40,886 bases of DNA from Desulfobulbaceae bacterium (GCA_031287565.1 JAITSS010000019.1:1-40886), one strand, 5' to 3'. Positions 1 through 7,977 are shown, numbered from the stretch's first letter. A program made the numbers and translations. The notes: generated by a model from the sequence alone, not told the origin.

Positions 1-94
1 ATGCCCGCTGACAACACGCGGGCATGACGTTATGAGGCATTCCCGCACTTTCCCCGTCATTCCCGCGCCAGCGGGAATCCATGCCCGGAGATGG

Positions 95-119
95 GAACGG
101 AACCGGTTCCGATTGTGAC
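95..119 (+). repeat. 25-bp direct repeat, copy 1 (contains a 12-bp palindrome)
   Basis: The 25 bases from 95 recur without mismatch at 338-362. The core is the perfect 12-bp palindrome GGAACCGGTTCC, followed by gattgtgac. The two copies lie 243 bp apart and bracket most of the palindromic cluster. They may be the ends of a duplicated repeat unit or a protein-binding site; no function is assigned. Confidence 0.8.
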
Positions 120-261
120 CTTTTGCTGTCATTCCCCCGCCAGCGGCAATCCATGCCGCCGCATTTGCCATAGCCTGCCTGGATGCCCGCTAAAAACATG
201 CGGGCATGACGACTGTAGGCCGCATTTTCTCCCGTCATTGCCGCGAAAGCGGCAATCCCCA

Positions 262-287
262 GGCGGGCGAACACAGTTCGCCCCTAC
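262..287 (+). repeat. REP-like palindrome, copy 1 (gggcgaac-aca-gttcgccc)
   Basis: A 26-bp element containing an 8-bp perfect inverted repeat around an aca loop, followed by cctac. The same 26 bases recur exactly inside hsdM at 15459-15484, and a shortened relative lies at 15827-15843 in the transposase remnant. Three copies or relatives in one window, one beside a RAYT-type transposase remnant, suggest a dispersed REP family. Confidence 0.8.
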
Positions 288-337
288 AATCATCACTGGA
301 TTGCCGCTTGCGCGGCAATGACATCCAGATATGATGA

Positions 338-362
338 GAACGGAACCGGTTCCGATTGTGAC
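338..362 (+). repeat. 25-bp direct repeat, copy 2
   Basis: Exact second copy of the 25-bp repeat at 95-119, with the GGAACCGGTTCC palindrome at its centre. It ends 43 bp before the ATG chosen for the acyltransferase gene at 406. It could therefore also lie in the leader or promoter of that gene. Confidence 0.8.
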
Positions 363-405
363 TGTTTGTTCTCCCCTTTCCCGTCTGCGCGCCTTGCGCC
401 ACTCC

Positions 406-1242
406 ATGAATCTTGTCCGCCGCCTTATCGCTTGTGGTTATGCTGGTTTCGCCCGTGTCGTCGCCTGCGGCTTTTTCTGCATTCCGAAAAAAACCAGGGC
501 CGGACGTCGTTTTTACCAGGCGATGTTCCCGGAACGCGGCGCGGTTATTCATCTGCTCTGCGTCTTCCGACAATTTCAGAATTTCACCACCATCCACGCC
601 GACCGCTTCCGCGTTTCTCTCGGCCTTGAAGCGGCGTTCCTTTCCGATGGCTTGGAGCGGCTGGAGCGGGCGCTGGCCGAAGGACGTGGCGCGATTCTGC
701 TCATGTCGCATCTCGGTAATTGGGAAATGGCGGCAAGGATATTGGTCAGGCATATACCCAACACACGTTTGCTGCTCTTTATGGGAGAGAAGGAACGGGA
801 AGGCGTCGAACGCGCCCAAAAAGACAGTCTGCGCCGTGAGGGGGTGGCGATCATCGCCCTGGGCCGTGACCAGGATGACCCGTTCCCGGCCATTGACGGT
901 CTGCGTCTTTTGCGGGCGGGCGGCGTGGTGTCAATGGCTGGTGATGTGGTGTGGCGGCGCGACCAACGGGCGATTGAGGTCGATTTTTTCGCCGGACGCC
1001 TGCGCCTGCCGGAAGCGCCTTTCGCCTTCGCCCTGGTCAGCGGCGCGCCGATCTTTGCCTTTTTCGCCTTCCGCGCGGGCGCAAATCGCTACCATTTCCG
1101 CCTGTCGCCGGCCATCGAGGTTCAGGCCGCAAGCCGCGCCGACCGGAAGGTGGCGATGCGTGAGGCGGCGCGGCGCTATGCGGCGCTCCTGGCCGAGGCT
1201 GTGCGTTCGCATCCGTTTGAGTGGTATCATTTTGATGCTTAG
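406..1242 (+). CDS. Lysophospholipid acyltransferase family protein (LpxL/HtrB-like)
   Basis: The 278-residue product belongs to the LPLAT superfamily, most like the lipid A biosynthesis (KDO)2-lipid IVA acyltransferases that transfer acyl chains from acyl-ACP at the inner membrane. The diagnostic HX4E motif is visible as HLGNWE (H102-E107), preceded by a hydrophobic strand (GAILLMS). A second conserved block with GDV and a basic-aromatic stretch follows near 190-215. The N-terminus has a hydrophobic segment (about residues 8-26) that could anchor it. An in-frame ATG at 331 would extend it by 25 residues, but that extension is made from the repeat at 338-362, so I chose the ATG at 406. The neighbour waaA, also a lipid A/core enzyme, fits. 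The exact acyl position (LpxL, LpxM or a non-lipid A role) cannot be told from sequence alone. Confidence 0.8.
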   Translation: MNLVRRLIACGYAGFARVVACGFFCIPKKTRAGRRFYQAMFPERGAVIHLLCVFRQFQNFTTIHADRFRVSLGLEAAFLSDGLERLERALAEGRGAILLMSHLGNWEMAARILVRHIPNTRLLLFMGEKEREGVERAQKDSLRREGVAIIALGRDQDDPFPAIDGLRLLRAGGVVSMAGDVVWRRDQRAIEVDFFAGRLRLPEAPFAFALVSGAPIFAFFAFRAGANRYHFRLSPAIEVQAASRADRKVAMREAARRYAALLAEAVRSHPFEWYHFDA

Positions 1243-1296
1243 CGCCAATCGCCCGCCCAGCCGATTTTAAGCAGGGGCGGGGCGGATTGGCGTTTT
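1243..1296 (+). terminator. Rho-independent terminator after the acyltransferase gene
   Basis: A long stem begins right after the stop codon: cgccaatc-gcccgccc (1243-1258) pairs with gggcggggcggattggcg (1275-1292). It is followed by TTTT, then a short interruption and a further T-run near 1306. The T-tract is on the plus strand, matching the upstream gene. Confidence 0.7.
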
Positions 1297-1335
1297 GGGT
1301 TGCGTTTTTTGTTCTTGCCGGAATGCCAGGAAGGG

Positions 1336-1365
1336 CGCGGGCGACGGAAGGAACGGACGCCCGCG
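1336..1365 (-). repeat. GC-rich hairpin between convergent genes
   Basis: The arms cgcgggcg (1336-1343) and cgcccgcg (1358-1365) are perfect complements around a 14-base loop. It lies 13 bp beyond the stop of the minus-strand PPIase gene. No T-run follows on that strand, so it could be a Rho-dependent end, a 3' stabiliser or another palindromic repeat. Confidence 0.4.
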
Positions 1366-1378
1366 AACATCAAATCAA

Positions 1379-2407
1379 TTAAAAATCCAGCAGCTCCACA
1401 TCAAAAATCATGACCGCGTTCGGTGGAATCGGGCCGCGTCCGGCGGGGCCGTAGCCCAATTCCGGCGGGATGATCAGCAGCCGTTTTTCCCCTTTCTTCA
1501 TCGCCAGCAAGGCTTCATCCCAGCCTTTGATGACAATTCCCTGGCCGACGGCAAATTCAATCGGTTCGCCGCGTTTGTATGAGCTATCGAATTCCTGACC
1601 GTCCAACAACCGCCCGCTGTAGTGCACAGTCACGCGGTCGCCGGGTTTCGGTGTGGCCGCGCCCGCGCCTTCCTGCGTCACCAGGTATTTCAGGCCGGAT
1701 TTGCTGGTTATGGCCTTTGGCCAATTCTTTTCAATCAATTTGCTCTGTTCGAGGGCGGCTTCTTGGGCGCGTTCGAGTTTGTGGTTTTCGAGATTGCCGA
1801 GATAGCTTTGAAAGGCCGCTTCGTCGCTTACGAAGGCTTCGGCTTCGGCGCCGACCCGTTTGATCGTCACCGATTTTATCGCATCTCCCTGACTAATTTT
1901 ATTAACTACATCCTGGCCCTTGACCACATGGCCGAAGACCGTGTGTTTGCCGTCGAGCCAGGGCGTGGCCACGTGGGTGATGAAAAACTGACTGCCATTG
2001 CTGCCCGGTCCGGCGTTGGCCATCGACAAAACGCCCGGCCCGGCGTGGCGCAGGCTGGGGTCGATTTCGTCGGGGAAGGTGTAGCCGGGGCCGCCGGTGC
2101 CAGTGCCCAGGGGACAGCCGCCCTGAATCATGAAATCGGCAATGACGCGATGAAATTTCAGCCCGTCGTAAAATTTGTGTTTGCCGCCGCCGCCCAACTC
2201 TTTGGTTCCTTCGGCGAGACCGACGAAATTGGCGACGGTCAGAGGCGTCTTTTTGTACTCAAGTTTGCAGATAATTTCGCCCTTGTCGGTGGAAAAGATT
2301 GCGTACAATCCATCCGGCAGTTGTGTTTCAGCCATCAGTTCATCTCCTTGTAGTAAAACGTTGAACAACATCAACCCACACCAAAAAACGACCGCAATCC
2401 TGTGCAT
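1379..2407 (-). CDS. Dual-domain peptidyl-prolyl isomerase: cyclophilin-FKBP fusion
   Basis: One ORF carries two unrelated PPIase folds. Counting from the inner ATG at 2335, a cyclophilin domain spans about 10-165 with FHRVI (R63), QGG (Q71), GSQFFIT and [13 protein letters not shown] charged helical linker covers about 170-210. An FKBP domain spans about 230-318 with [13 protein letters not shown] (D250), IKGWDEAL (W272) and PPELGYG. Two starts are plausible. The outer ATG (2407) has AGGAGG five bases upstream (2413-2418) and adds a signal-peptide-like stretch, MHR plus a hydrophobic core ending at LMA. The inner ATG (2335) has AAGGAG eight bases upstream (2344-2349) and would give a 318-residue cytoplasmic form. 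The 24 extra codons include several (TTA, CTA, GGA) unlike the rest of the gene, so the extension could be non-coding. Role: proline isomerisation and chaperoning, location undecided. Confidence 0.88.
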   Translation of the reverse strand: MHRIAVVFWCGLMLFNVLLQGDELMAETQLPDGLYAIFSTDKGEIICKLEYKKTPLTVANFVGLAEGTKELGGGGKHKFYDGLKFHRVIADFMIQGGCPLGTGTGGPGYTFPDEIDPSLRHAGPGVLSMANAGPGSNGSQFFITHVATPWLDGKHTVFGHVVKGQDVVNKISQGDAIKSVTIKRVGAEAEAFVSDEAAFQSYLGNLENHKLERAQEAALEQSKLIEKNWPKAITSKSGLKYLVTQEGAGAATPKPGDRVTVHYSGRLLDGQEFDSSYKRGEPIEFAVGQGIVIKGWDEALLAMKKGEKRLLIIPPELGYGPAGRGPIPPNAVMIFDVELLDF

Positions 2408-2460
2408 TTTCTCCTCCTGTTGTCAGGATAATCCCGCTCCCATAACCGGAAAAGCGCCCG

Positions 2461-2469
2461 ACTATACCA
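2461..2469 (-). promoter_or_regulatory. Candidate extended -10 promoter for the PPIase gene
   Basis: On the minus strand the sequence reads TGG-TATAGT, an extended -10 element (TGn before a -10 hexamer), about 54 bp before the outer PPIase start codon. No good -35 hexamer is seen at 17 bp, which is tolerated in extended -10 promoters. The call rests on consensus match only. Confidence 0.3.
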
Positions 2470-2558
2470 GACTTGATTGAAAATGCGGCCTGTTTCTTGT
2501 ATCAAGCGCTGGCCATTTCGGCCCACAATCCCTCCTCGTTCCGGATGTTTTCTCTTTG

Positions 2559-3842
2559 ATGAAGCTGTACAAGTTGTGCATCGGATGTCTGGCCTGCGCG
2601 CTTTTACCGCCGCTACTCCTCTTTTCCCTCGTTTCCGGTTGGCAACGGCGGGGATTGCGCGAGCGTCTGGGCCTGTATCCACGGTTGCTGGCGACGCGGG
2701 CGGGGCGGCCACGGATTTGGCTGCACGCCGCTTCGGTCGGCGAGGCGCGGGCGGCGGCGGCGTTGGTGGCCGCCTTGCGGCGGATTGCGCCGGATTGCGC
2801 CATCTCGTTTACCGCGCTGACCGCGCGGGGCCGCGATGTGGCAAGGGGCATTCTTCCCTCGGATATTTCTTGTTTTCTCGCGCCATTGGATATACCCGGC
2901 ATTGTTCACCTGGCGATAAAACGCCTCAACCCTGACCTATATGTGAGCATTGAAAGCGAACTCTGGCCGTTGACCTTGGCTTGCCTGAACAAAAATAATT
3001 GTCCGGCGATGCTGGCTAATGGCCGCATGACCGCCAAGGCGGCGGCCAGTTGGCGGCGCTTCGCCTGGCAGTTTCGCGACATGTTTGTTTCGTTGCGATT
3101 GGTCGCGGCGATAGGCCAGGAGGATCGCGACCGCTTCGCCGCTTTGGGGGTGGCGACGGAACGGCTTGTGGTCTGCGGCAACGTCAAGCGCGATCATATC
3201 CTGACCGATGAAGACCACGATAAATTGCGGTCTTTTCGTGATATGTTCGCGCTTTCGGACGGCGTGGAAGTTTTTGTGGCTGGTTCGACGCATCCGGGTG
3301 AAGACGCCATTATCATTGAGGTTTGGCGGCGATTGGCGGCGGTTCAGCCGATCATGTTGCTGCTTGCGCCCCGCCACCTTGACCGTTTGCCGACGCTCTG
3401 CGCCATGCTGCGTGAAATGACGCTTCCTTTTCAAACCCTCAGCGCTGTGAGCGGCGGCGTGGCGCGACGCGAATCCGTGCTGCTCGTCGATTCCTATGGC
3501 GATCTGCCGGTCTTGTATGGCCTGGCCGATTATATCTTCTGCGGCGGCAGCTTATCAGCCAACGGCGGCCATAATCCGCTGGAGGCGGCTTTGTGGCGAA
3601 GGGCGGTCTGCCATGGGCTAAATGTGTGCGATTTCGCGGAGATATATCGCAAACTCGATGAAGCGGCGGCGGCCTTTCCGGTGCGTGACGGCGAAGAACT
3701 GTTGGCCCGCATCGCCTCTTTTCGCGACAGGCCAAACGAATATCGCCTGGCCTGTCGCCGCGCCGAAGAAATCGCCATGGCCGACAGCGGGGCCGCCAAC
3801 AGGCAGGCGAAGCTGGCGCTGCGGATGTTTAGAACCGGCTGA
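2559..3842 (+). CDS. waaA: 3-deoxy-D-manno-octulosonic acid transferase (Kdo transferase)
   Basis: The 427-residue protein is a GT-B glycosyltransferase of the WaaA/KdtA family, which adds Kdo from CMP-Kdo to lipid IVA at the cytoplasmic face of the inner membrane. Visible hallmarks are the N-terminal membrane anchor (about residues 5-25), the HAASVGE motif (57-62 region), the ESELWP motif in the middle of the N-terminal domain, GNVKRD near the domain boundary, AGSTHPGE opening the C-terminal domain, and GGSLSANGGHNPLEA near the end. Length is normal for the family. The ATG at 2559 follows an in-frame TTG at 2556; neither has a clear Shine-Dalgarno, and I prefer the ATG. It is divergent from the PPIase gene and close to an LpxL-like gene, suggesting a small lipid A/core neighbourhood. 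Confidence 0.93.
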   Translation: MKLYKLCIGCLACALLPPLLLFSLVSGWQRRGLRERLGLYPRLLATRAGRPRIWLHAASVGEARAAAALVAALRRIAPDCAISFTALTARGRDVARGILPSDISCFLAPLDIPGIVHLAIKRLNPDLYVSIESELWPLTLACLNKNNCPAMLANGRMTAKAAASWRRFAWQFRDMFVSLRLVAAIGQEDRDRFAALGVATERLVVCGNVKRDHILTDEDHDKLRSFRDMFALSDGVEVFVAGSTHPGEDAIIIEVWRRLAAVQPIMLLLAPRHLDRLPTLCAMLREMTLPFQTLSAVSGGVARRESVLLVDSYGDLPVLYGLADYIFCGGSLSANGGHNPLEAALWRRAVCHGLNVCDFAEIYRKLDEAAAAFPVRDGEELLARIASFRDRPNEYRLACRRAEEIAMADSGAANRQAKLALRMFRTG

Positions 3843-4032
3843 ATTCATTTATTTTTTTCTGGAGAATGCTTGTTCATCCCGTTCATTTGCTTTGATAGAG
3901 ATTCGGCGGATGGCAAGCCGAGATGTTCGGCAAAGGCCGGAAATGGGCATGGAGCGTCTTCCCTGGCAATATTCAGAGGCGGTGGCGGCACAGGAAGCGG
4001 CGATGACGGCGAAACCTTGGTTCTTCGCGCCG

Positions 4033-4212
4033 CTATCGTTTTTTGCCTTGAAAGAGTCGGCAGGTGAGGCCGGAGGCGGAAAAAACCACCGACGCCGGAT
4101 TTTCCCGGCTTTTGAATTTCATCGCCCGACAGCCGTGCGGTTTGTCAGGATCATAGGTGATGTAGTAGTGGCGGCAATCGCGGCACAGGGGCGTGTTTTT
4201 TTCGTTTTCCAT
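4033..4212 (-). CDS. Small four-cysteine protein (59 aa), probable zinc-binding, unknown function
   Basis: Reading the minus strand from the ATG at 4212 gives 59 residues ending in TAG at 4033. The pattern is C10-x2-C13, then RHYYITYDP, C28 in HGCRAMKFKSR, and C53 in SASGLTC, the spacing of a small zinc-ribbon-like fold. Similar short proteins with C-x2-C-R-HYY...T.D...P.GCRA..F.S.. occur widely in proteobacteria as conserved hypotheticals; this is recalled and was not searched here. The gene starts 13 bp after the algJ-like stop and shares its strand, so it is likely the last gene of the algI-algJ transcript. No strong ribosome binding site is seen, so translational coupling is possible. The 190 bp between it and waaA show nothing else I can support. 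Confidence 0.7.
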   Translation of the reverse strand: MENEKNTPLCRDCRHYYITYDPDKPHGCRAMKFKSRENPASVVFSASGLTCRLFQGKKR

Positions 4213-4225
4213 GGCGCGTCGTGGC

Positions 4226-5404
4226 TCAGGGTTTTTCTTTTTTCAGCATAAAATCAAACATATGCCGTTCAACAATTTCCTCGATCACCACGTCCGGTTT
4301 GAAGTGGGCGATGGCCTCTTCGACATTTTTTTTGTCGTAGCTTTTCCATAAAAAGATCACCTCGCCGAAATTTTCGGCGATAAGCGGCGCCAGCGGCACG
4401 AAAAACGAATCGCGAAAGACCAAGGCTTTCAGTTGATTTTTCGCCCGTGGCGCGCGCGTCAAGTATGAGGGCCGGTCTGGTTGCGGCGGCAGGTCGCTGA
4501 AATGGTAGGGGAGCGGCAGGCGTTTTATGCCGCGTGGCCGACGGGCGAAACACGGATAGTTTTCGCGGTGGTTCGGGATTCCCACGATCCTGACCAGATC
4601 GCCGCCCATGCCACTGTTGCCGCCGCGTCCGTTGATTTTTTTGGTGATTGCATAATCGGTGTGAAAATTCGTCCCAGGGAACCACCGGGACAGCGTGTTG
4701 ATCATTTCCTGAAAAGCCAGAGAGGCGCCAAGGTCGTTCCAATGGCTATCCCCCCGATAATACAACGGTTTTCCGCCAGAATAGTTTCTGAATTTTTCCT
4801 GCAAATCGGGCATGAAGGCAAATGTTTTGTCGCCCAAGGCCGCCACCACCTGGTCACGGCGGCTTTTCTTCTGGGCGGCCAGGGCGTTTTCGTCGAGCAT
4901 CTGCGGATAGACGCTCTGTTTATTGGGTGGAATAACAAGCAGATAGCGGATGCCTTGTTCATACAGCCAGCGCTGCTTTTCTGTCTGGGTCTTGATCCAG
5001 GTCTGGATTTGTGCAGCCGTCAGTGGAATTCGGCCGTAAAAATCATCAAGCAACTGAAACATGGTGAAAAAATACCAGCCGTCCAACCCTCTCAACACCG
5101 GCATCGAAGCCGGAAGGATGTCAAACCAGCGCAGCATCTGGCGTTGGTAGCGGGCGATATAGTCTTGCCGGAAGCCAAAATGATCGTCTAAAAATCGATC
5201 AATTTTGATTGTTAAACCGGTCAGGTTTTGCCCATTTTTCGGCCAGGGCGGCATGACCGCCAAGGCGCGGTTTTCACCGTCCGACCAGGTGTCGATGGGT
5301 GAAAAAAACATCTGGACAGGCGGCGCGAAAATCGCGGCGACAAAAATAACAATCACCGCCCAATCGGTGAAATTGCGCAGGCGGCGTATGGCGCGAGATG
5401 ACAT
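4226..5404 (-). CDS. AlgJ/AlgX-like O-acetyltransferase, SGNH-hydrolase fold
   Basis: The 392-residue protein has an N-terminal signal anchor (about residues 13-33) and a periplasmic domain of the AlgJ/AlgX family, which takes acetyl groups delivered by an MBOAT partner and moves them to an exported glycan. Catalytic landmarks are GDSHWN (D219, H221) and FRDSF (S333), matching the Asp-His...Ser triad of this family, though in circularly permuted SGNH order. IRYLLVIPPNKQSVYP (about 152-167) is another typical block. It starts three bases after the algI-like stop, so the two genes form an operon. No alginate polymerase or export genes are nearby, so the acceptor may be another surface polysaccharide, lipopolysaccharide or secreted glycan. 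Confidence 0.85.
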   Translation of the reverse strand: MSSRAIRRLRNFTDWAVIVIFVAAIFAPPVQMFFSPIDTWSDGENRALAVMPPWPKNGQNLTGLTIKIDRFLDDHFGFRQDYIARYQRQMLRWFDILPASMPVLRGLDGWYFFTMFQLLDDFYGRIPLTAAQIQTWIKTQTEKQRWLYEQGIRYLLVIPPNKQSVYPQMLDENALAAQKKSRRDQVVAALGDKTFAFMPDLQEKFRNYSGGKPLYYRGDSHWNDLGASLAFQEMINTLSRWFPGTNFHTDYAITKKINGRGGNSGMGGDLVRIVGIPNHRENYPCFARRPRGIKRLPLPYHFSDLPPQPDRPSYLTRAPRAKNQLKALVFRDSFFVPLAPLIAENFGEVIFLWKSYDKKNVEEAIAHFKPDVVIEEIVERHMFDFMLKKEKP

Positions 5405-5407
5405 GGT

Positions 5408-6862
5408 TCAGAAACGAAAATAGATGAACGGATTGTAGCCGCTGGCGGCCAGCGAGGCGATGGCGGCAAAAAGCAGCGCCGCCAGGCCCAGCGGACGCAA
5501 CAAGACGGCGACGCCCGCGAAAAACAGGGAATCGCCGCAATAACGCGCCCATTTCGCGCGCAACCACGGAAAAAGCGGCGCGGCCAACAACACGGCCAGC
5601 GTGAATTCACAGCGGAATTTGCCGCTGAGGAAGGGATGAATAACAATACTTCCATCGGTCAGGCCGAACATTGCCGCCACATGGCCCAGCGCCTGCGCGA
5701 GGGTGTCGCAGCGGAAAAACACCCAACCGATCATAACAATGACAATAGTCACAGGAACGGCTAGCCAGTTTGGGGCGGGCGGCAGATGACGGGCGGCCAG
5801 GCGCTCGCCGACCATGAAAAAGCCGTGGTACAGACCCCAGAAAACAAAGGTCCAGCTCGCGCCGTGCCATAAGCCGCACAGAGAAAAGACAATCAGTAAA
5901 TTCAAGAGAATACGCGCTTGGCCGCAGCGGTTGCCGCCAAGGGGAATATAGAGATAATCGCGGAACCAACTTGACAGGGTAATGTGCCAGCGCCGCCAGA
6001 ATTCCTGAATGTTGGGCGCGATGTACGGATAATTGAAATTTTCCGGCAGGCGAAATCCGAATATCCGGCCCAAGCCTATCGCCATATCAGAGTAGCCGGA
6101 AAAATCATAATAAATCTGTAACATATAGCAGGCGGCGGCCAGCCATGCGGCCTGGCAGGAAAGTTCTGTCTGTGGCAGGGCGTAGATATGGTCGGCGACC
6201 TGACCAAGCGGATTGGCGAGAAGAATTTTTTTCGCCAATCCGAAGATGAATCGCTCAATGCCCTGGGCATAATCAGCGGCGGTGATAGGCCGCCCGGCCA
6301 TGTCCGGCGCGACCTCGCCATAGCGAATAATAGGCCCTGATAGAAGTTTAGGAAAGAAGGCCATATACAAGGCGAAATCGGTGAGGTTTGGCGGCGTTTC
6401 CACCTGGCGGCGGTACGCGTCAATAAGATAGGCTATGCCTTGGAAAGTGAAAAAGGAAATGCCCGCCGGCAGGTGGATGGGCGTGAGCGAGACTGTGGGC
6501 ATGGTGAATTGCGTAAGCAGCCAGTTCAGATTTTCCGTCAGAAAATTCGCGTACTTATAAAAAGAGAGCAGGGCGAGATTGGCGCAAATGGCCGAAAGGA
6601 GCGTGACGCGGGCGCGGTTTGGCGTGGCGTTCTGGCCTGGTTCGACGCCTCGATCGAAGGCTGCGGCGATGATCTTGCCCGCCCAATAATTGATGCCGAT
6701 TGAAATGAGCAACAACAACAGATAAATACCCTCGCCCCAGGAGTAGAAAAAAAGGCTGGCGGCAAGCAGCGGCATGTTGCGTCGCTTGCCGCTGCATGGG
6801 TACAGCGCCAGGAGGAGCGTCGGCAGGAAAAAAAACAGGAAGGTGACGGAAGAAAAAGACAT
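5408..6862 (-). CDS. MBOAT family O-acyltransferase, AlgI-like
   Basis: The 484-residue polytopic membrane protein matches the AlgI branch of membrane-bound O-acyltransferases, which passes acetyl from cytoplasmic acetyl-CoA across the inner membrane. It begins MSFSSVTFLFFFLP and contains the family hallmarks FFPKLLSGPIIRY, NFNYPY.APNIQEFWRRWHITLSSWFRDY split over about 290-325, and GLWHGASW near residue 333, which holds the invariant catalytic histidine. I chose the ATG at 6862 because the family normally starts with this hydrophobic stretch; the frame stays open upstream to 7024 but reads as low-complexity, Pro/Arg-rich sequence. No clear Shine-Dalgarno precedes 6862. It is paired with the AlgJ-like gene downstream. 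Confidence 0.88.
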   Translation of the reverse strand: MSFSSVTFLFFFLPTLLLALYPCSGKRRNMPLLAASLFFYSWGEGIYLLLLLISIGINYWAGKIIAAAFDRGVEPGQNATPNRARVTLLSAICANLALLSFYKYANFLTENLNWLLTQFTMPTVSLTPIHLPAGISFFTFQGIAYLIDAYRRQVETPPNLTDFALYMAFFPKLLSGPIIRYGEVAPDMAGRPITAADYAQGIERFIFGLAKKILLANPLGQVADHIYALPQTELSCQAAWLAAACYMLQIYYDFSGYSDMAIGLGRIFGFRLPENFNYPYIAPNIQEFWRRWHITLSSWFRDYLYIPLGGNRCGQARILLNLLIVFSLCGLWHGASWTFVFWGLYHGFFMVGERLAARHLPPAPNWLAVPVTIVIVMIGWVFFRCDTLAQALGHVAAMFGLTDGSIVIHPFLSGKFRCEFTLAVLLAAPLFPWLRAKWARYCGDSLFFAGVAVLLRPLGLAALLFAAIASLAASGYNPFIYFRF

Positions 6863-6875
6863 GAAAATCAGCTTG

Positions 6876-7040
6876 TTATGTCTGGGCGGGCTGGGATGAG
6901 GCGGCGATGCGCGACCAAGTGTGGAAAGACCGCACTGTAGAGTATTTGCCGTGGGCGGACAAGTCCGGTTTCGCCGCGTCACCTGGAACGCCACGCTTGA
7001 ACGCCCCTTGCGCCGCCTGGTCAAAGGAAATATCGTTCAT
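6876..7040 (-). CDS. Candidate small ORF (54 aa) upstream of algI-like gene
   Basis: An ATG at 7040 opens a 54-codon frame (starting MNDISFDQAAQGAF) that stops at 6876, 13 bp before the algI-like start. Third-position G/C is high, as in neighbouring real genes, and spacing suits an operon. Against it, no recognisable domain, no good ribosome binding site, and it lies in the divergent control region before the DUF2156 gene. I do not recognise the product. Confidence 0.25.
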   Translation of the reverse strand: MNDISFDQAAQGAFKRGVPGDAAKPDLSAHGKYSTVRSFHTWSRIAASSQPAQT

Positions 7041-7113
7041 CGGTGTTTGCCTGTTCCAGCCCGCTTTTCGCCTGCCGTCGTTTCCCTCGAAACAATATCC
7101 AAACAAGGACAAA

Positions 7114-7977
7114 ATGCTGCCAGAATACCCGGCCAGTGTGGCCATATCTCTTGAACTGCGCGATTTGCTTCAACCTTTTTTCCTTAATGTCGCAAGCGGC
7201 GTTTCCGAACACACCTTTGCCAACATCTATCTGTTTCGGCATAAACATGGGTACAAACTGAGTACATTAGATAACGGCCTGCCGATTATCCTGGGACAGG
7301 ACGAAACCCGGAGGTTTTTCATGCTGCCTTTTGGTATTCCTGGGCATGGAATGCTCGACCGCCTGTTCCGCGACCACGAGATGCTGAAATGCGCCCCGGC
7401 GGCGCAGGCGGAAATTCTGGAAAAACAAGGCTATAGCGTGACGGAAGACCGGGATAATTTCGATTATCTCCATAGGCGGCAGGATTTGGCGACGCTGGCC
7501 GGGCGGAAATTTCATAAGAAAAGAAACCATATCAAGGGATTCACGACCAACTTCACCTGCGAGACCCAGCCGCTTTCCGACCTGAACCTGGCCGACGCCA
7601 TGGGCGTTCTTGATCAGTGGCGCGACCACGCTGAAAGCGAAGGCGATTATCGCGAGGCCCGCGACGGCCTGGAGCACCAGAAACTCCTCGACCTGCGCGG
7701 GCGCGTGTACTCTATCAATGGGCGGCCGGTGGCCTATGCCATGGGTGAAGAATTGTCCGACCGCAAAACATTTGTCATCCATTTTGAAAAGGCCGACATC
7801 AGCTTTAACGGGCTATATCAATTTGTTAATCAGGAATTCGCCGCCGCGCTGCCGTACCATATCGAAACCATCAATCGTGAACAGGATTTAGGCGAGCCGG
7901 GCCTGCGCCAGGCGAAAATGAGCTACCAACCCAGCGGTTTCATTCGTAAATTTACTGTTCTTGCCGCCGCCCGCTGA
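7114..7977 (+). CDS. DUF2156 family protein (GNAT-like, LPG_synthase_C domain)
   Basis: The 287-residue protein matches the DUF2156/LPG_synthase_C family, whose best-known members transfer aminoacyl groups from tRNA to phosphatidylglycerol (MprF C-terminal domain); many free-standing members have no known substrate. The hallmark LAGRKFHKKRNHIKGF occupies about 128-143, a second GNAT-like half follows (RVYSINGRPVAYAMGEEL), and the end has the conserved NREQDLGEPGLRQAKMSY (about 254-271). There is no MprF-type membrane domain, so it should be cytosolic. The ATG at 7114 follows AAGGAC at short distance; longer starts back to 6907 run through the divergent control region and add nothing family-like. 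No terminator is obvious before prfB. Confidence 0.78.
   Translation: MLPEYPASVAISLELRDLLQPFFLNVASGVSEHTFANIYLFRHKHGYKLSTLDNGLPIILGQDETRRFFMLPFGIPGHGMLDRLFRDHEMLKCAPAAQAEILEKQGYSVTEDRDNFDYLHRRQDLATLAGRKFHKKRNHIKGFTTNFTCETQPLSDLNLADAMGVLDQWRDHAESEGDYREARDGLEHQKLLDLRGRVYSINGRPVAYAMGEELSDRKTFVIHFEKADISFNGLYQFVNQEFAAALPYHIETINREQDLGEPGLRQAKMSYQPSGFIRKFTVLAAAR

Larger units (their letters stand above)
1..330. repeat. Mosaic cluster of short palindromic (REP/BIME-like) repeats
   Basis: This stretch holds no convincing gene. It is a patchwork of short imperfect palindromes around the motif ATTCCCGC(N)GCGGGAAT and variants: about 1-29 (atgcccgc ... gcgggcat), 57-81, 127-153, 180-210, 233-257 and 298-322. 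A different palindrome, gggcgaac-aca-gttcgccc, sits at 266-284. Units lie in both orientations with spacers of 20-50 bases, as in REP/BIME clusters rather than a CRISPR array, where repeat and spacer lengths would be regular. The cluster runs up to the acyltransferase gene, so any reading frame starting inside it (for example at 331) is suspect. Confidence 0.75.

Noticed and set aside
1-330. CRISPR array
   Set aside because: Repeats are palindromes of varying length in both orientations with irregular spacing; no cas genes are present.
331-405. Upstream start of the acyltransferase gene
   Set aside because: The added 25 residues are encoded by the exact 25-bp repeat found elsewhere, so they are unlikely to be protein sequence.
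1622-2353. Plus-strand 243-codon open frame
   Set aside because: It is the antisense shadow of the cyclophilin-FKBP gene, whose domains are unmistakable; the shadow has no recognisable fold.
3843-4032. Small gene between waaA and the four-cysteine protein
   Set aside because: A plus-strand frame of 65 codons from 3870 has no ribosome site or domain, and nothing on the other strand is supported.
4481-5191. Plus-strand 236-codon open frame
   Set aside because: Antisense shadow of the AlgJ-like gene, which shows catalytic motifs.
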